Assembly (NCBI RefSeq): GCF_950100655.1
Contig: NZ_CATNLY010000052.1
Coordinates: forward strand, 1-64,000
DNA from: Pleomorphomonas sp. T1.2MG-36
GTDB taxonomy: Bacteria; Pseudomonadota; Alphaproteobacteria; Rhizobiales; Pleomorphomonadaceae
DNA: 64,000 bases
Direction: 5' to 3'
The stretch's first letter is position 1. Each line of letters starts with the position of its first letter. The notes beneath the pieces were generated by a model. That model did no database searches. It was not told the DNA's origin and was given only the letters and a program-made list of their open reading frames with translations. Below, piece by piece: positions 16,425-24,151 of this stretch. Both the position numbers and the translations under genes were made by a program.

Positions 16425-16832
16425 CTACGCCCGCTTCAGCCGTTCCAGCTCCTCCGGATGGCGGTCGAGCAGGCGGAACAGATTGACGACGGCTGGCGCA
16501 GGGACGACCTTTCCGGTCTCGTAGCGCGAGAAGGCATTGTGGCCGCCGCCGGTGAGCTGTGAGGCTTCCGTCTGGTTGAGCTTCAGCTTCTTGCGGATGC
16601 GGCGCAGCTCCTCGCCGGCCGCCCGGCGGGCCGCCAGCACAAGGGCATCGCCGGCCGCCGCGTAGCGCTCGGCGCTTTCCGCGTCATATTCGGTCTCGCC
16701 GCATGCAGGGCAACGGAAGCCTGACAGGCCTTCGACCTCGGCCGTGGCGCCGCGATAGTCGACCCGGTGCGTCTCGCCCGAGAAAGGCGCCATCTCCGCG
16801 CCGGCATCGCAGCTCATGCAAATTCGGCTCAT
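16425..16832 (-). CDS. mqsA: MqsA-family antitoxin
   Basis: 135 residues. The N-terminal zinc finger uses CMSCDAG and CPACGETEY. The C-terminal Xre-type helix-turn-helix has KLKLNQTEASQLTGGGHNAF and SRYETGKVVP. MqsA neutralises the RNase toxin MqsR and represses the mqsRA operon through a palindrome. Its ATG overlaps the TGA of the upstream toxin remnant (ATGA at 16829-16832), the usual coupled arrangement. The reading frame is complete although the toxin gene is damaged, so it may survive as an orphan regulator. Longer upstream starts run through the toxin gene and are rejected. Confidence 0.85.
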   Translation of the reverse strand: MSRICMSCDAGAEMAPFSGETHRVDYRGATAEVEGLSGFRCPACGETEYDAESAERYAAAGDALVLAARRAAGEELRRIRKKLKLNQTEASQLTGGGHNAFSRYETGKVVPAPAVVNLFRLLDRHPEELERLKRA

Positions 16833-17100
16833 GGCTCCAACTCCTTGAACTGAATGACCGGAGCGCCATCGGCCCTGAGCGTCAGCTTGACGTAGGCTTT
16901 CCCGGCAGCGGTGTCGACGTGGTAGACGTCTTGCCAGATGGCGCTGTCCGCATAGGTGGTCATCGACTTGTAGAGGCAGTGTGGCGTAAGCCGACATACC
17001 GCCTCGATCATTTCGGAAAGCGTGAGAAGGCAGCTGCCCGTCGTTGCCGAACGAGGACGAGGATGGCCGACAGGTCGTAATGGGCTGTCCGCTTTTCCAT
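16829..17100 (-). pseudogene. mqsR: MqsR-family toxin, frameshifted
   Basis: The start at 17100 reads MEKRTAHYDLSAIL, as expected for MqsR, but this frame ends at a TGA after 30 residues. The conserved C-terminal half (LYKSMTTYADSAIWQDVYHV, then VIQFKELEP) is in another frame. The whole locus is 272 bp, not a multiple of three, and about 9 residues shorter than usual MqsR proteins (about 98 residues). An internal deletion with frameshift between DLSAIL and MIEAV fits. The product is probably inactive unless ribosomes shift frame. The stop overlaps the antitoxin start. Confidence 0.8.
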
Positions 17101-17109
17101 GGGCAGATA

Positions 17110-17126
17110 TTACCCTTGTAGGGTAA
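17110..17126. promoter_or_regulatory. Probable MqsA operator palindrome
   Basis: TTACCCTTGTAGGGTAA is a perfect 6-5-6 inverted repeat, centred 18 bp upstream of the toxin ATG. MqsA is known to bind spaced palindromes in its own promoter, so this is the expected autoregulatory site. Confidence 0.7.
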
Positions 17127-17205
17127 ATCTTCAAGGGCTGGTTCTACAAGGTTGACGCCGTGCTTCCGCTGGCGACCGGGGGAGGCCGACGGATGTCCAC
17201 GACGC

Positions 17206-17270
17206 TTTCCCGAGCGGGATATTTGGCCTGCCGGATGCCTGGCAATCTCCAGTTTATTCCCGCTCGGGAA
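17206..17270. promoter_or_regulatory. Pair of TTCCCG-N2-CGGGAA-type palindromes with no adjacent regulator
   Basis: TTTCCCGAGCGGGATA at 17206-17221 and TTCCCGCTCGGGAA at 17257-17270 are two near-identical inverted repeats about 50 bp apart, resembling operators of Xre-type antitoxins. The gap (17135-17480) has no other clear content. A similar site with one base missing occurs at about 62481-62495. Confidence 0.45.
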
Positions 17271-17480
17271 ATCAGGCTCGCCGCGTGTGGCTCCAAGTCC
17301 GCACGCACTGCTCCGGGCGATGTCCGTTTCTTCGTTCCGGCCGCCTGCGCAGCCCAACGAAACGCACCTCACGGTCGTCAGCATGGAACCGGCAGGGCCT
17401 CTCCGGAATTTGGTTAGGGTGGATCGATATTTCTCGCGGGGGACAGTCTCTCCGCGTCCCTCAAGCCACGGAGGTCGCAC

Positions 17481-17639
17481 ATGACACTCGGCACAATCCT
17501 GATCATCGTCCTCATTGTCATTCTGCTCGGCGCCCTGCCGACCTGGCCCTACTCCTCGCGCTGGGGTTACGGCCCCTCCGGTGGCCTCGGCCTGATCCTG
17601 CTGATCCTCGTGATCCTGATGCTGATGGGACGAATCTAG
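17481..17639 (+). CDS. DUF3309 small membrane peptide
   Basis: 52 residues: a hydrophobic helix (MTLGTILIIVLIVILLGALP), the conserved WPYSSRWGYGPSGG turn, then a second helix ending LMLMGRI. This layout is diagnostic of DUF3309, a family of tiny two-helix membrane proteins common in alpha- and betaproteobacteria with no known function. GGAGG at 17470-17474 precedes the ATG. The gene is single and lies between two toxin-antitoxin loci. Confidence 0.85.
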   Translation: MTLGTILIIVLIVILLGALPTWPYSSRWGYGPSGGLGLILLILVILMLMGRI

Positions 17640-17750
17640 CGTCTCGGAGTCCGTCACTTGACGGCTGGAACGAATACGCCGCCGCGATGGAGAGATCCGT
17701 CGCGGCGGTTTCTCGTTGATGCCCCGCGCCCTACGGGTCGCCGTCGTGGT

Positions 17751-18068
17751 TCACTCGGGCAGCAGGCTGCGCAAGTCTCTCCGACCATCAACCACGCGGA
17801 CGATCTCTACGGTTTCAATGGGGCCATCGTCCGTGTCCGGTTCGGTTTCGTAGAGCAGCACAAAGGGGCTTTCGACGAGCATGCGGGCCGCCGGATGGAT
17901 GTCTGGGCGCCTTGCGCCGAGGCGTGGCTGATCGACCAGGAGCTGCGCCTTATGCTCCATTCGCGCCAGATAGCGATCGGCTGCCGCTGGCTGTTCCGCG
18001 CCGATCGTCAGGTAATTGTCGATGAGATCGGCTCTAGCTTGGGGCGTCCAGGTGAGTCTAGCCGCCAT
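17751..18068 (-). CDS. parE: ParE-family toxin
   Basis: 105 residues with the RelE/ParE fold signature: [20 protein letters not shown] at the start, [16 protein letters not shown] in the middle and PFVLLYETE...[13 protein letters not shown] at the end. ParE toxins poison DNA gyrase; related RelE members cleave mRNA. The start overlaps the parD reading frame by 11 bp, so the toxin is translated after its antitoxin. The protein is complete. Confidence 0.85.
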   Translation of the reverse strand: MAARLTWTPQARADLIDNYLTIGAEQPAAADRYLARMEHKAQLLVDQPRLGARRPDIHPAARMLVESPFVLLYETEPDTDDGPIETVEIVRVVDGRRDLRSLLPE

Positions 18069-18339
18069 GACGCGAGGCGCTCTTGAGCTTGGCGCGCGCC
18101 TCTTTCCTCAGCTCGCCGAAATCGAGCGGTGCCGCCGGGCCGCTGGCCTTGCCCTCATCCCACAGCGCCTTGAGGCGACGGATTTCCTCGGAGCGGGCCA
18201 ACCACTTGGCTTCCCAGTCGCGCATGGCCTCGCGGACGATCTCGCTGGTGGTGGCATAGGCACCGGTGCCGACGGCTTCGCGCATCATCGCGGCCTGCTG
18301 GGCGGTCAGGGCGAGGCTCATTTTCACGACGTTGGGCAT
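18058..18339 (-). CDS. parD: ParD-family antitoxin
   Basis: 93 residues: an N-terminal ribbon-helix-helix ([20 protein letters not shown], then [15 protein letters not shown]) and a flexible C-terminal half rich in Lys and Ala that would wrap the toxin. ParD dimers bind the operon promoter and neutralise ParE. The ATG follows AGGAGGCGACA. The operon lies on the minus strand, convergent with the DUF3309 gene. Confidence 0.88.
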   Translation of the reverse strand: MPNVVKMSLALTAQQAAMMREAVGTGAYATTSEIVREAMRDWEAKWLARSEEIRRLKALWDEGKASGPAAPLDFGELRKEARAKLKSASRHGG

Positions 18340-18449
18340 TGTCGCCTCCTGCTCGTTGGTAGGAAAGTTTACTACCACCATCGCATCCTGCCAAGATGAT
18401 CGATCGCGGGCGGGTGGAGTTGAGACCTATATCCACCTTCCGCTTCATT

Positions 18450-18573
18450 CTGCCCGAGGTCCTGCGCCCGCGCGCAGGATGACAGAATTATATAAATAAA
18501 ACAGATAGATATGTTGTCTTCCTGCGCGAAGGCCGCTTGAATTCGCGCGCGAATTCAAAGTGGACCTCGGGCC
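18450..18573. repeat. Hairpin repeat pair upstream of the phage tail genes
   Basis: 18450-18486 is a right-end hairpin (GAGGTCCTGCGCCCGCGCGC then AGGATGACAG). 18515-18573 is the variant with an internal GAATTCGCGCGCGAATTC palindrome. The two are inverted around TATATAAATAAAACAGATAG. The remainder of 18340-18677 contains no supported gene. Confidence 0.65.
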
Positions 18574-18677
18574 GAAAGGGGCGAGCGACGCCTATCGGAC
18601 GCCGTCGGTCCGCCGCCGCGCCGTCACCGCGCAAACCACCGCCTGCCTAGAGTGCGGCACGGTTTTCGAGGTGGTCC

Positions 18678-19280
18678 ATGGCATCGACGGTTTCCATTTG
18701 CAATCTGGCCCTTGGCCATCTCGGCGCCGACAAGATCGACGCGCTTTCCGAGGCGAGCAGCGAGGCGCGGGCGTGTAATCGCTTCTATGGGCAGACGCTG
18801 GACGCGCTGCTGGCGGCCGGTCCGCCCTGGCGGTTCGCCCGCCATGCGACGGTGCTGGCCGAGGTGACCGGCACGGCGGCTGACGCGGGCAGTCTCGGCC
18901 GCTGGGCGCATGCCTATGCGCTGCCGGTGGACCTGATGCGGGTGCGGGCGCTGCGGCCGTCGGACGGGCCGCTCTCGGCCGATGGCTCGTACCCTTACGA
19001 ACTCTCCGGCGACCGGCTCCATGCCGACGTGGCGCCGGCCGTGCTCCACTACATCCGCCGGGTCGACGACCCCTCGAAGTTTCCGCCACTGTTCGTGGAG
19101 GCGCTGTCCTGGCACCTCGCGGCGCGGCTGGCCATGCCGCTGACGCGCGAGCCCGGCCAGCGGCAGGCGGCCTTCCAGATGGCCTTGCAGACGCAGGCGG
19201 CGGCCGGCGCCGCCGACGCCAACGACGAGCGGGCCGAGGTGAGCTTCGTTTCCGACTATGAAAGGGCGCGCGGGGCATGA
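18678..19280 (+). CDS. Podovirus tail tubular protein A (T7 gp11-like)
   Basis: 200 residues. The opening SICNLALGHLGADKIDALSE, then EARACNRFYGQTLDALLAAG and PWRFARHATVLAEV, are characteristic of gp11-like adaptors, which form the ring linking portal to nozzle in short-tailed phages. LSWHLAARLAMPLT near 150 is also typical. It is the first gene of the phage block here: no portal, scaffold or capsid gene precedes it, only repeats and a toxin-antitoxin locus. It overlaps the next gene by ATGA. Confidence 0.8.
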   Translation: MASTVSICNLALGHLGADKIDALSEASSEARACNRFYGQTLDALLAAGPPWRFARHATVLAEVTGTAADAGSLGRWAHAYALPVDLMRVRALRPSDGPLSADGSYPYELSGDRLHADVAPAVLHYIRRVDDPSKFPPLFVEALSWHLAARLAMPLTREPGQRQAAFQMALQTQAAAGAADANDERAEVSFVSDYERARGA

Positions 19281-21373
19281 CGCTCAGGGCCTATCAGCCG
19301 GCCTTCGTCGGCGGCGAGCTGTCGCCCGCCCTCTGGGCGCGGGTCGACACCAAGAACTATGCCGTCGGCCTGAAGACGGCGCTGAACCTGACCATCCAGG
19401 CGCACGGCGGGGCGAACAACCGCGCCGGCCTGGAGTTCGTGGGCGAGGTGAAGGCGAGCGGCCACCGAACGCGGCTGATCCCCTTCCAGTTCAACGAGAG
19501 CCAGTCCTACGTGATCGAGTTCGGCGAGGGCTCGCTGCGCTTCTGGCGCAATGGCGGGCTGATCGTCGCCCCGGGCGGCGGCGCCCTTGAGCTGGCCTCG
19601 CCCTATTCCTCCGCCGACCTCGACGAGCTGGTGTTCGCCCAGGAAGCGGACGTGATGTACATCGTCCACCCGCGCCACCCGGTGAAGAAGCTGTCGCGCT
19701 ATGCCGACGACACCTGGACGCTGACGGAGCCGACCTTCGCGCCGGCCATGACGGCGCCCACCACCGTCGCCGCGGCGGCGCAATCCAGCACCTCCGGCCA
19801 GACCGGCTACAAGGCGCACACCTATCGCTACAAGGTGGCGGCGGTGAGCGAGGCCACCGGCGAGGAGAGCCTGCCCTCGGGCGAGGCCTCCTGCGTCAAC
19901 GACCTTACGGTCGACGGCGGCATCAACCGTGTGACGTGGAGCGCGGTGACCGGCGCTTCCAAATACGTGGTCTACAAGTTTTCCAACGGCTCGTTCGGCT
20001 ACATCGGCTCGACCACCGACCTTCTCATCGACGACGAGAATATCACCGCCGACACGGCCGACGGGCCGCAGATCGGCCGCAACCCGTTCTCGGGGCCGGG
20101 CAACTACCCGCGCGCCGTCACCTTCATCCAGCAGCGGCTGGCGCTGGCCTCCACCGACAGCGAGCCGCAGGCGGTCTATCTCTCCCAGACCGCCAACTAC
20201 GAGAATTTCGGCTACGCCTCGCCGGCCAAAGACAGCGACGCCATCACCTTCCGCATGCGGGCGCGGCAGGTGAACATCGTCCGGTCCATGCTGGCGGCGC
20301 GCTATGGCCTGCTGCTGCTCACCTCGTCGGCCGAATGGGTGGTGACGGGCGGCTCGGCGTCGGACGCCATCACGCCCAGCGCCATCGTCATCGCCAACCA
20401 GGGCTACCGCGGCGCGGCGCCGGTGCAGCCGATCAACGTGGGCGAGACGGTGCTGTTCGCCCAACGCTCGGGCGGGGTGATCCGCGACTTCTCCTACAGC
20501 TACGGCGACGACGCCTGGGTGGGCAAGGACCTGACCATCATGAGCCGCCACCTGTTCGAGAACCGCTCGATCAAGGCCTGGGCCTATGCGCAGGCGCCGA
20601 GCTCCATCGTCTGGGTGGTGCTGGACGACGGCTCGCTGGTGTCGCTCACCTACATGAAGGAACACGAGGTGTGGGCGTGGACGCGGCACGAGAGCGGCGC
20701 CGGGGCGATCTTCGAGGACGTGACCACCATCGCCGAGAACGGCGAGGACGTGCCCTATTTCGTGGTCAAACGCACCATTGGCGGCGTGGCGAAGCGCTAT
20801 ATCGAGCGGCTGCATACCAGGGCCTTCGACCGGGTGGAGGATGCCTTCTTCGTCGACTGCGGCCTCACCTATTCGGGGCCGCCGGTGACGCGGCTGATCG
20901 GCCTTGCGCACCTCGAGGGCTGCGAGGTGGTGGCGCTGTCCGACGGCAACGTGGTGCGCGGCCTCACCGTGGAACATGGCGCGGTGAGCCTGCCGGTGGC
21001 GGCCGCCAAGGTGCATGTCGGCCTGCCATATTCGGCGGTGCTGCAGACGCTGGATCTCGACCTCGGCATGGTCCAGGACATCGGCTCCGTGCAGGGGCGC
21101 TTCAAGTCCGTCTCGCGGGTGGTGCTGCGCGTCGAGAAGACGCGCGGCATCTTCATCGGCCCGCGCGACGAGGCGCGCGACGGCGAACGCACCGTCGAGT
21201 TCAAGCAGCGCTCCACCGAGGCGTGGAACGAGGCGATCGGCCTTTACACCGGCGACATCGACATGGTGCCGCCGGCCAGCTGGAACCGGGCCGCCGGCAT
21301 GTTCGTCAAGCAGTTCGACCCGCTGCCCATGTCGATCCTCTCGATCATGCCGGAGGTGACGCTTGGGCGTTGA
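19277..21373 (+). CDS. Podovirus tail tubular protein B (T7 gp12-like nozzle)
   Basis: 698 residues (T7 gp12 has about 790). The N-terminal FVGGELSPALWARVDTKNYA, then GLKTALNLTIQAHGGANNRA and LIPFQFNESQSYVIEFGEGS, is the usual nozzle-protein signature. A fibronectin-like stretch (YKVAAVSEATGEESLPSGEA) and the platform motif QRLALASTDSEPQAVYLSQT follow. It would form the lower tail tube and fibre dock. The reading frame is intact with no decay. Translation is coupled to gp11-like by a 4-bp overlap. Confidence 0.85.
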   Translation: MTLRAYQPAFVGGELSPALWARVDTKNYAVGLKTALNLTIQAHGGANNRAGLEFVGEVKASGHRTRLIPFQFNESQSYVIEFGEGSLRFWRNGGLIVAPGGGALELASPYSSADLDELVFAQEADVMYIVHPRHPVKKLSRYADDTWTLTEPTFAPAMTAPTTVAAAAQSSTSGQTGYKAHTYRYKVAAVSEATGEESLPSGEASCVNDLTVDGGINRVTWSAVTGASKYVVYKFSNGSFGYIGSTTDLLIDDENITADTADGPQIGRNPFSGPGNYPRAVTFIQQRLALASTDSEPQAVYLSQTANYENFGYASPAKDSDAITFRMRARQVNIVRSMLAARYGLLLLTSSAEWVVTGGSASDAITPSAIVIANQGYRGAAPVQPINVGETVLFAQRSGGVIRDFSYSYGDDAWVGKDLTIMSRHLFENRSIKAWAYAQAPSSIVWVVLDDGSLVSLTYMKEHEVWAWTRHESGAGAIFEDVTTIAENGEDVPYFVVKRTIGGVAKRYIERLHTRAFDRVEDAFFVDCGLTYSGPPVTRLIGLAHLEGCEVVALSDGNVVRGLTVEHGAVSLPVAAAKVHVGLPYSAVLQTLDLDLGMVQDIGSVQGRFKSVSRVVLRVEKTRGIFIGPRDEARDGERTVEFKQRSTEAWNEAIGLYTGDIDMVPPASWNRAAGMFVKQFDPLPMSILSIMPEVTLGR

Positions 21374-21818
21374 TATTCGGATCGTGCCGGCGCGCGGCAA
21401 GCACTGCCGGTCGATCGCGAGGCGCATGCGGGCGGAGGATGCCGAGGAGTGCCGGGCGATGGCGGGTCTCTCGCCGCTTGTCGGGCTCAGGCTGTCCATG
21501 AAGCGCTCGCAAGCATTCACGGGGCTCTATGACGGCCGACCCGAGGCGATGTTCGGCACGTCGGATCTCAACGTGCTCGCCGGCATCGGCTCGGTTTGGC
21601 TCCTGGGAACGGACGAGATCGCGCGGCACCCCAGGGATTTCCTGAGTCTTTGCCGTGAGTGGCGGCCGAAACTGTTCGAGCGCTATTCCGTGCTGAGGAA
21701 CGTGGTCTCAGAGAGCAACGCCGCCTCGCTCCGCTGGCTCGTCTGGCTGGGCGCGCACTTCTACGAGCGGATCGAAGTCGGTGGGCGGGGCTTCTTGTTA
21801 TTCGAGCTGAGGAAATAA
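21363..21818 (+). CDS. T7 gp13-like internal virion protein (GNAT-like fold)
   Basis: 151 residues. GSVWLLGTDEIARHPRDFLS, RYSVLRNVVSESNAASLRWL and WLGAHFYERIE match the DUF2833/gp13-like proteins encoded between nozzle and core proteins in T7-type phages; the pattern also resembles GNAT acetyltransferases. The TTG start at 21363 overlaps the nozzle gene by 11 bp and has GGAGG at 21352-21356; a downstream ATG would lose conserved sequence. The role in the particle is assembly or scaffolding (family knowledge). Confidence 0.7.
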   Translation: MGVDIRIVPARGKHCRSIARRMRAEDAEECRAMAGLSPLVGLRLSMKRSQAFTGLYDGRPEAMFGTSDLNVLAGIGSVWLLGTDEIARHPRDFLSLCREWRPKLFERYSVLRNVVSESNAASLRWLVWLGAHFYERIEVGGRGFLLFELRK

Positions 21819-21820
21819 AC

Positions 21821-22417
21821 ATGTGCGTCGATCTCGGAACCGCATTGATGATTGGCGGCGGGCTGTTGGGCGGCGTCAGCCAGATCGCCAGCGCCAATGC
21901 CCAGTCGAAGGCCGCCCGCTATAACGCCGAGGTGCAGCGCAACAACGCCATGCAAGCCGAGCGGCAGGCCAAGAACGTGCTGGAAGCCGGCATGCGCGAG
22001 GAGCAAAAACAGAAGGCCATGACGCAGCAGCTGATTGGCAAGCAGCAGGCGACCATAGCCGCCAGTGGCGTCGACCCGACCTTCGGAACGCCGCTCGACC
22101 TGATGGTGAACACAGCCATGCAGGGCGCCATCGACGACCTGACAATCAGGGTCAGCACCTACCGGCAGCACGACGACGTGCGCAATCAGGCGGTCAGCTA
22201 CCGCAACCAGGCGGCGCTCTACGACATGGAAGCGAAGAACAGCCGCACGGCGGGAATACTGAGCGCGTTCGGGTCGATGGCGTCGAGCTTCGGCAGCGCG
22301 TATGCGAACGCGGCGAAGATGAATCCAGGCTCCGCCGCGAAAGGAAAAGTTGTTCTGTCCGGAAGACCATATGGCAGCAGTTGGGACACCCCTTCCTTCG
22401 ACGTCGGTTGGGGTTAA
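21821..22417 (+). CDS. T7 gp14-like internal core/ejection protein
   Basis: 198 residues. A Gly-rich hydrophobic N-terminus (MCVDLGTALMIGGGLLGGVS) precedes a long Gln/Ala-rich helix (NAEVQRNNAMQAERQAKNVL), which carries IAASGVDPTFGTPLDLMVNT and ends in FGSMASSFGSAYANA. This is the usual plan of core proteins that leave the particle and form an envelope channel during DNA injection. The start follows GAGGAAATAAAC. In T7-like phages gp15 follows at once; here the next gene is a host-type lipoprotein on the other strand. Confidence 0.75.
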   Translation: MCVDLGTALMIGGGLLGGVSQIASANAQSKAARYNAEVQRNNAMQAERQAKNVLEAGMREEQKQKAMTQQLIGKQQATIAASGVDPTFGTPLDLMVNTAMQGAIDDLTIRVSTYRQHDDVRNQAVSYRNQAALYDMEAKNSRTAGILSAFGSMASSFGSAYANAAKMNPGSAAKGKVVLSGRPYGSSWDTPSFDVGWG

Positions 22418-22462
22418 CGTCCGTCCGGCCAAAGGGCATAGGGCCTCAGACTCGTATTTCGC

Positions 22463-22864
22463 CTACTGCATGCGCCGGCTCGGCGCTTCGGCCGGCATGC
22501 GGGGCGGCGCCTTCTTGCCTTTCCGGTGGTTGATCACCACGTCGAGCGCCGCCTGGAACGGCGCGGTGACGTTGCTCTCGAAGATGATGCGCTCCCGCTC
22601 GCTCATGCCGCGCGTGTAGGCCTCCTGGGAGGCGGCGTTCGCGGCAGCGCAGGGGCCCTGGAGCATTACCGTGGCGATCGTTCCGGCATCGGAAACCCGG
22701 TCGTCCACCTTCGCCACGTTCCTGTAGAGGCAGTTGACGAAGCGATCGACGGCGGCCGACTGCTCCGCCTCGCTGGCCGGCGGTGGCAGTGGCGTCGTGT
22801 TGCAGCCCGCCATGACGAGAAGAAGGGCAGTGATGCCGATGGTCTTCTTAAGGCCCGCTCGCAC
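22463..22864 (-). CDS. Small lipoprotein of unknown function
   Basis: 133 residues from a GTG start at 22864 preceded by GGGAGGATATC. The signal peptide (VRAGLKKTIGITALLLVMAG) ends in lipobox VMAGC, so it is lipidated and exported. The mature part contains two further Cys (NCLYRNVAKVDD and GPCAAANAASQE), which may pair, and a basic tail. Unlike the phage genes beside it, it is on the minus strand. The family is not recognised. Confidence 0.7.
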   Translation of the reverse strand: MRAGLKKTIGITALLLVMAGCNTTPLPPPASEAEQSAAVDRFVNCLYRNVAKVDDRVSDAGTIATVMLQGPCAAANAASQEAYTRGMSERERIIFESNVTAPFQAALDVVINHRKGKKAPPRMPAEAPSRRMQ

Positions 22865-22998
22865 GACAGATATCCTCCCAGCCGATTCCACTCGCCCGAC
22901 TATGTCGCGTGCAGAGCGAGGCGGCAACGGGATGCAACTTTCTTTTGCATCAGGGTGAATACGGCGGGGGGAGGGTGATATGGGCCTGGGCGATTTCT

Positions 22999-23121
22999 CG
23001 TCCTGAGGTCCTGGCCTTCGCCAGGATGACAGAATTATATAATTGAAACATATATTTAATTGTCATTTTGCGCGGAGGCCGCTTGCATTCGCGCGAATGC
23101 AAGGTGGACCTCGGGACGAGA
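22999..23121. repeat. Hairpin repeat pair
   Basis: 22999-23033 is a right-end hairpin ending in CCAGGATGACAG. 23060-23121 is the inverted variant with an inner palindrome (TTGCATTCGCGCGAATGCAA). They are separated by TATATAATTGAAACATATAT. Otherwise 22865-23210 is empty. Confidence 0.65.
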
Positions 23122-23210
23122 CATTGAGCGGGTGATATCGGGCGTCCGCCTCGCTTCGTCTGCGTGCGTTTCCACATCCAAGGATTGCCGCGCCGTGCTA
23201 CCAATCGGCC

Positions 23211-24119
23211 ATGTCCTTCGGCGTGTTCATTCACCGCTTCGATTCGATCTATGACGACAGCCCGGCTGAGCGCTATCAGTTCCCGGCGCAGTATCTCGGC
23301 CGCGTCAGCGCCTGCGTCGGCGACTGGATCGTCTATTACGAGCCGCGCAAGATCCGCGACACGAAGGGCTATTTCGCCATCGCCCGCGTGGCGCGCGTCG
23401 TTCCGGATGCGACGCCGGGCATGTATGTCGCGGAGATCGAACCGGGCAGCTATCTCGACTTCGTCAGTCCGGTGCCGTTCTCCGACGAGGGCGGGGTGAT
23501 CGAGCGCGGCGTTCTCAATGAGGACGGGCGCATCTCCGGCCGCGCCCAGTCGGCGGTGAGGCCGATCAGTGCCGCCGATTTCGACCGCATCCTGGCGCGC
23601 GGCTTCCACGAGGCGCAGCCCGAACTGCCGCGCATCGGCCCGATGCCGGATGCCGAGGCGGGCGTGGACTTCGGCGAGGGACCGCAGGCGCCCTTCATCC
23701 TGGAGCAGCCGCGCCTGCGCGTCGAACAACTGGGGTCGCGCATCGTTCGGGACCGGCTGTTTCGGCGCGTGGTGCTCCGTGCCTATGACAAGCGCTGCGC
23801 CGTGACGGGCCTGAGGCTGATTAACGGCGGCGGACGGGCGGAGGTGGATGCGGCGCACATCCGCCCCGTCGAGGCCAGCGGGCCGGACATCCTGAGCAAC
23901 GGCCTGGCGCTGTCGGGAACGGCGCACTGGATGTTCGACCGTGGCCTGATCAGCCTCGACGACGATTTCAGGGTCCTGGTGTCGCGGCACGTCAACGACC
24001 CCGACAGCGCGCGCGGCCTGATCAATCCGACAGGCCACGCCATCGTCCCGCCGCGCCCCTCCGACCGCCCCAGCCCGCATTTCCTCAGGTGGCACCGGGA
24101 CAACGTGTTTAAGGTGTAG
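23211..24119 (+). CDS. HNH endonuclease-domain protein (putative restriction-type nuclease)
   Basis: 302 residues. The C-terminal third is an HNH-type nuclease: CAVTGLRL near 196, DAAHIRPVEASGPDI near 214, NGLALSGTAHWMFDRGLISL near 230. The N-terminal two thirds (YLGRVSACVGDWIVYYEPRK, then GYFAIARVARVV) resemble a small beta-barrel recognition domain seen in solitary HNH restriction-like proteins. No methyltransferase is adjacent, so it may recognise modified DNA or be a stand-alone defence nuclease (inference). The start at 23211 has a weak RBS. Confidence 0.75.
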   Translation: MSFGVFIHRFDSIYDDSPAERYQFPAQYLGRVSACVGDWIVYYEPRKIRDTKGYFAIARVARVVPDATPGMYVAEIEPGSYLDFVSPVPFSDEGGVIERGVLNEDGRISGRAQSAVRPISAADFDRILARGFHEAQPELPRIGPMPDAEAGVDFGEGPQAPFILEQPRLRVEQLGSRIVRDRLFRRVVLRAYDKRCAVTGLRLINGGGRAEVDAAHIRPVEASGPDILSNGLALSGTAHWMFDRGLISLDDDFRVLVSRHVNDPDSARGLINPTGHAIVPPRPSDRPSPHFLRWHRDNVFKV

Positions 24120-24151
24120 GGGGCGGAAAGCGTGGGATCAGTTGAAATCGC

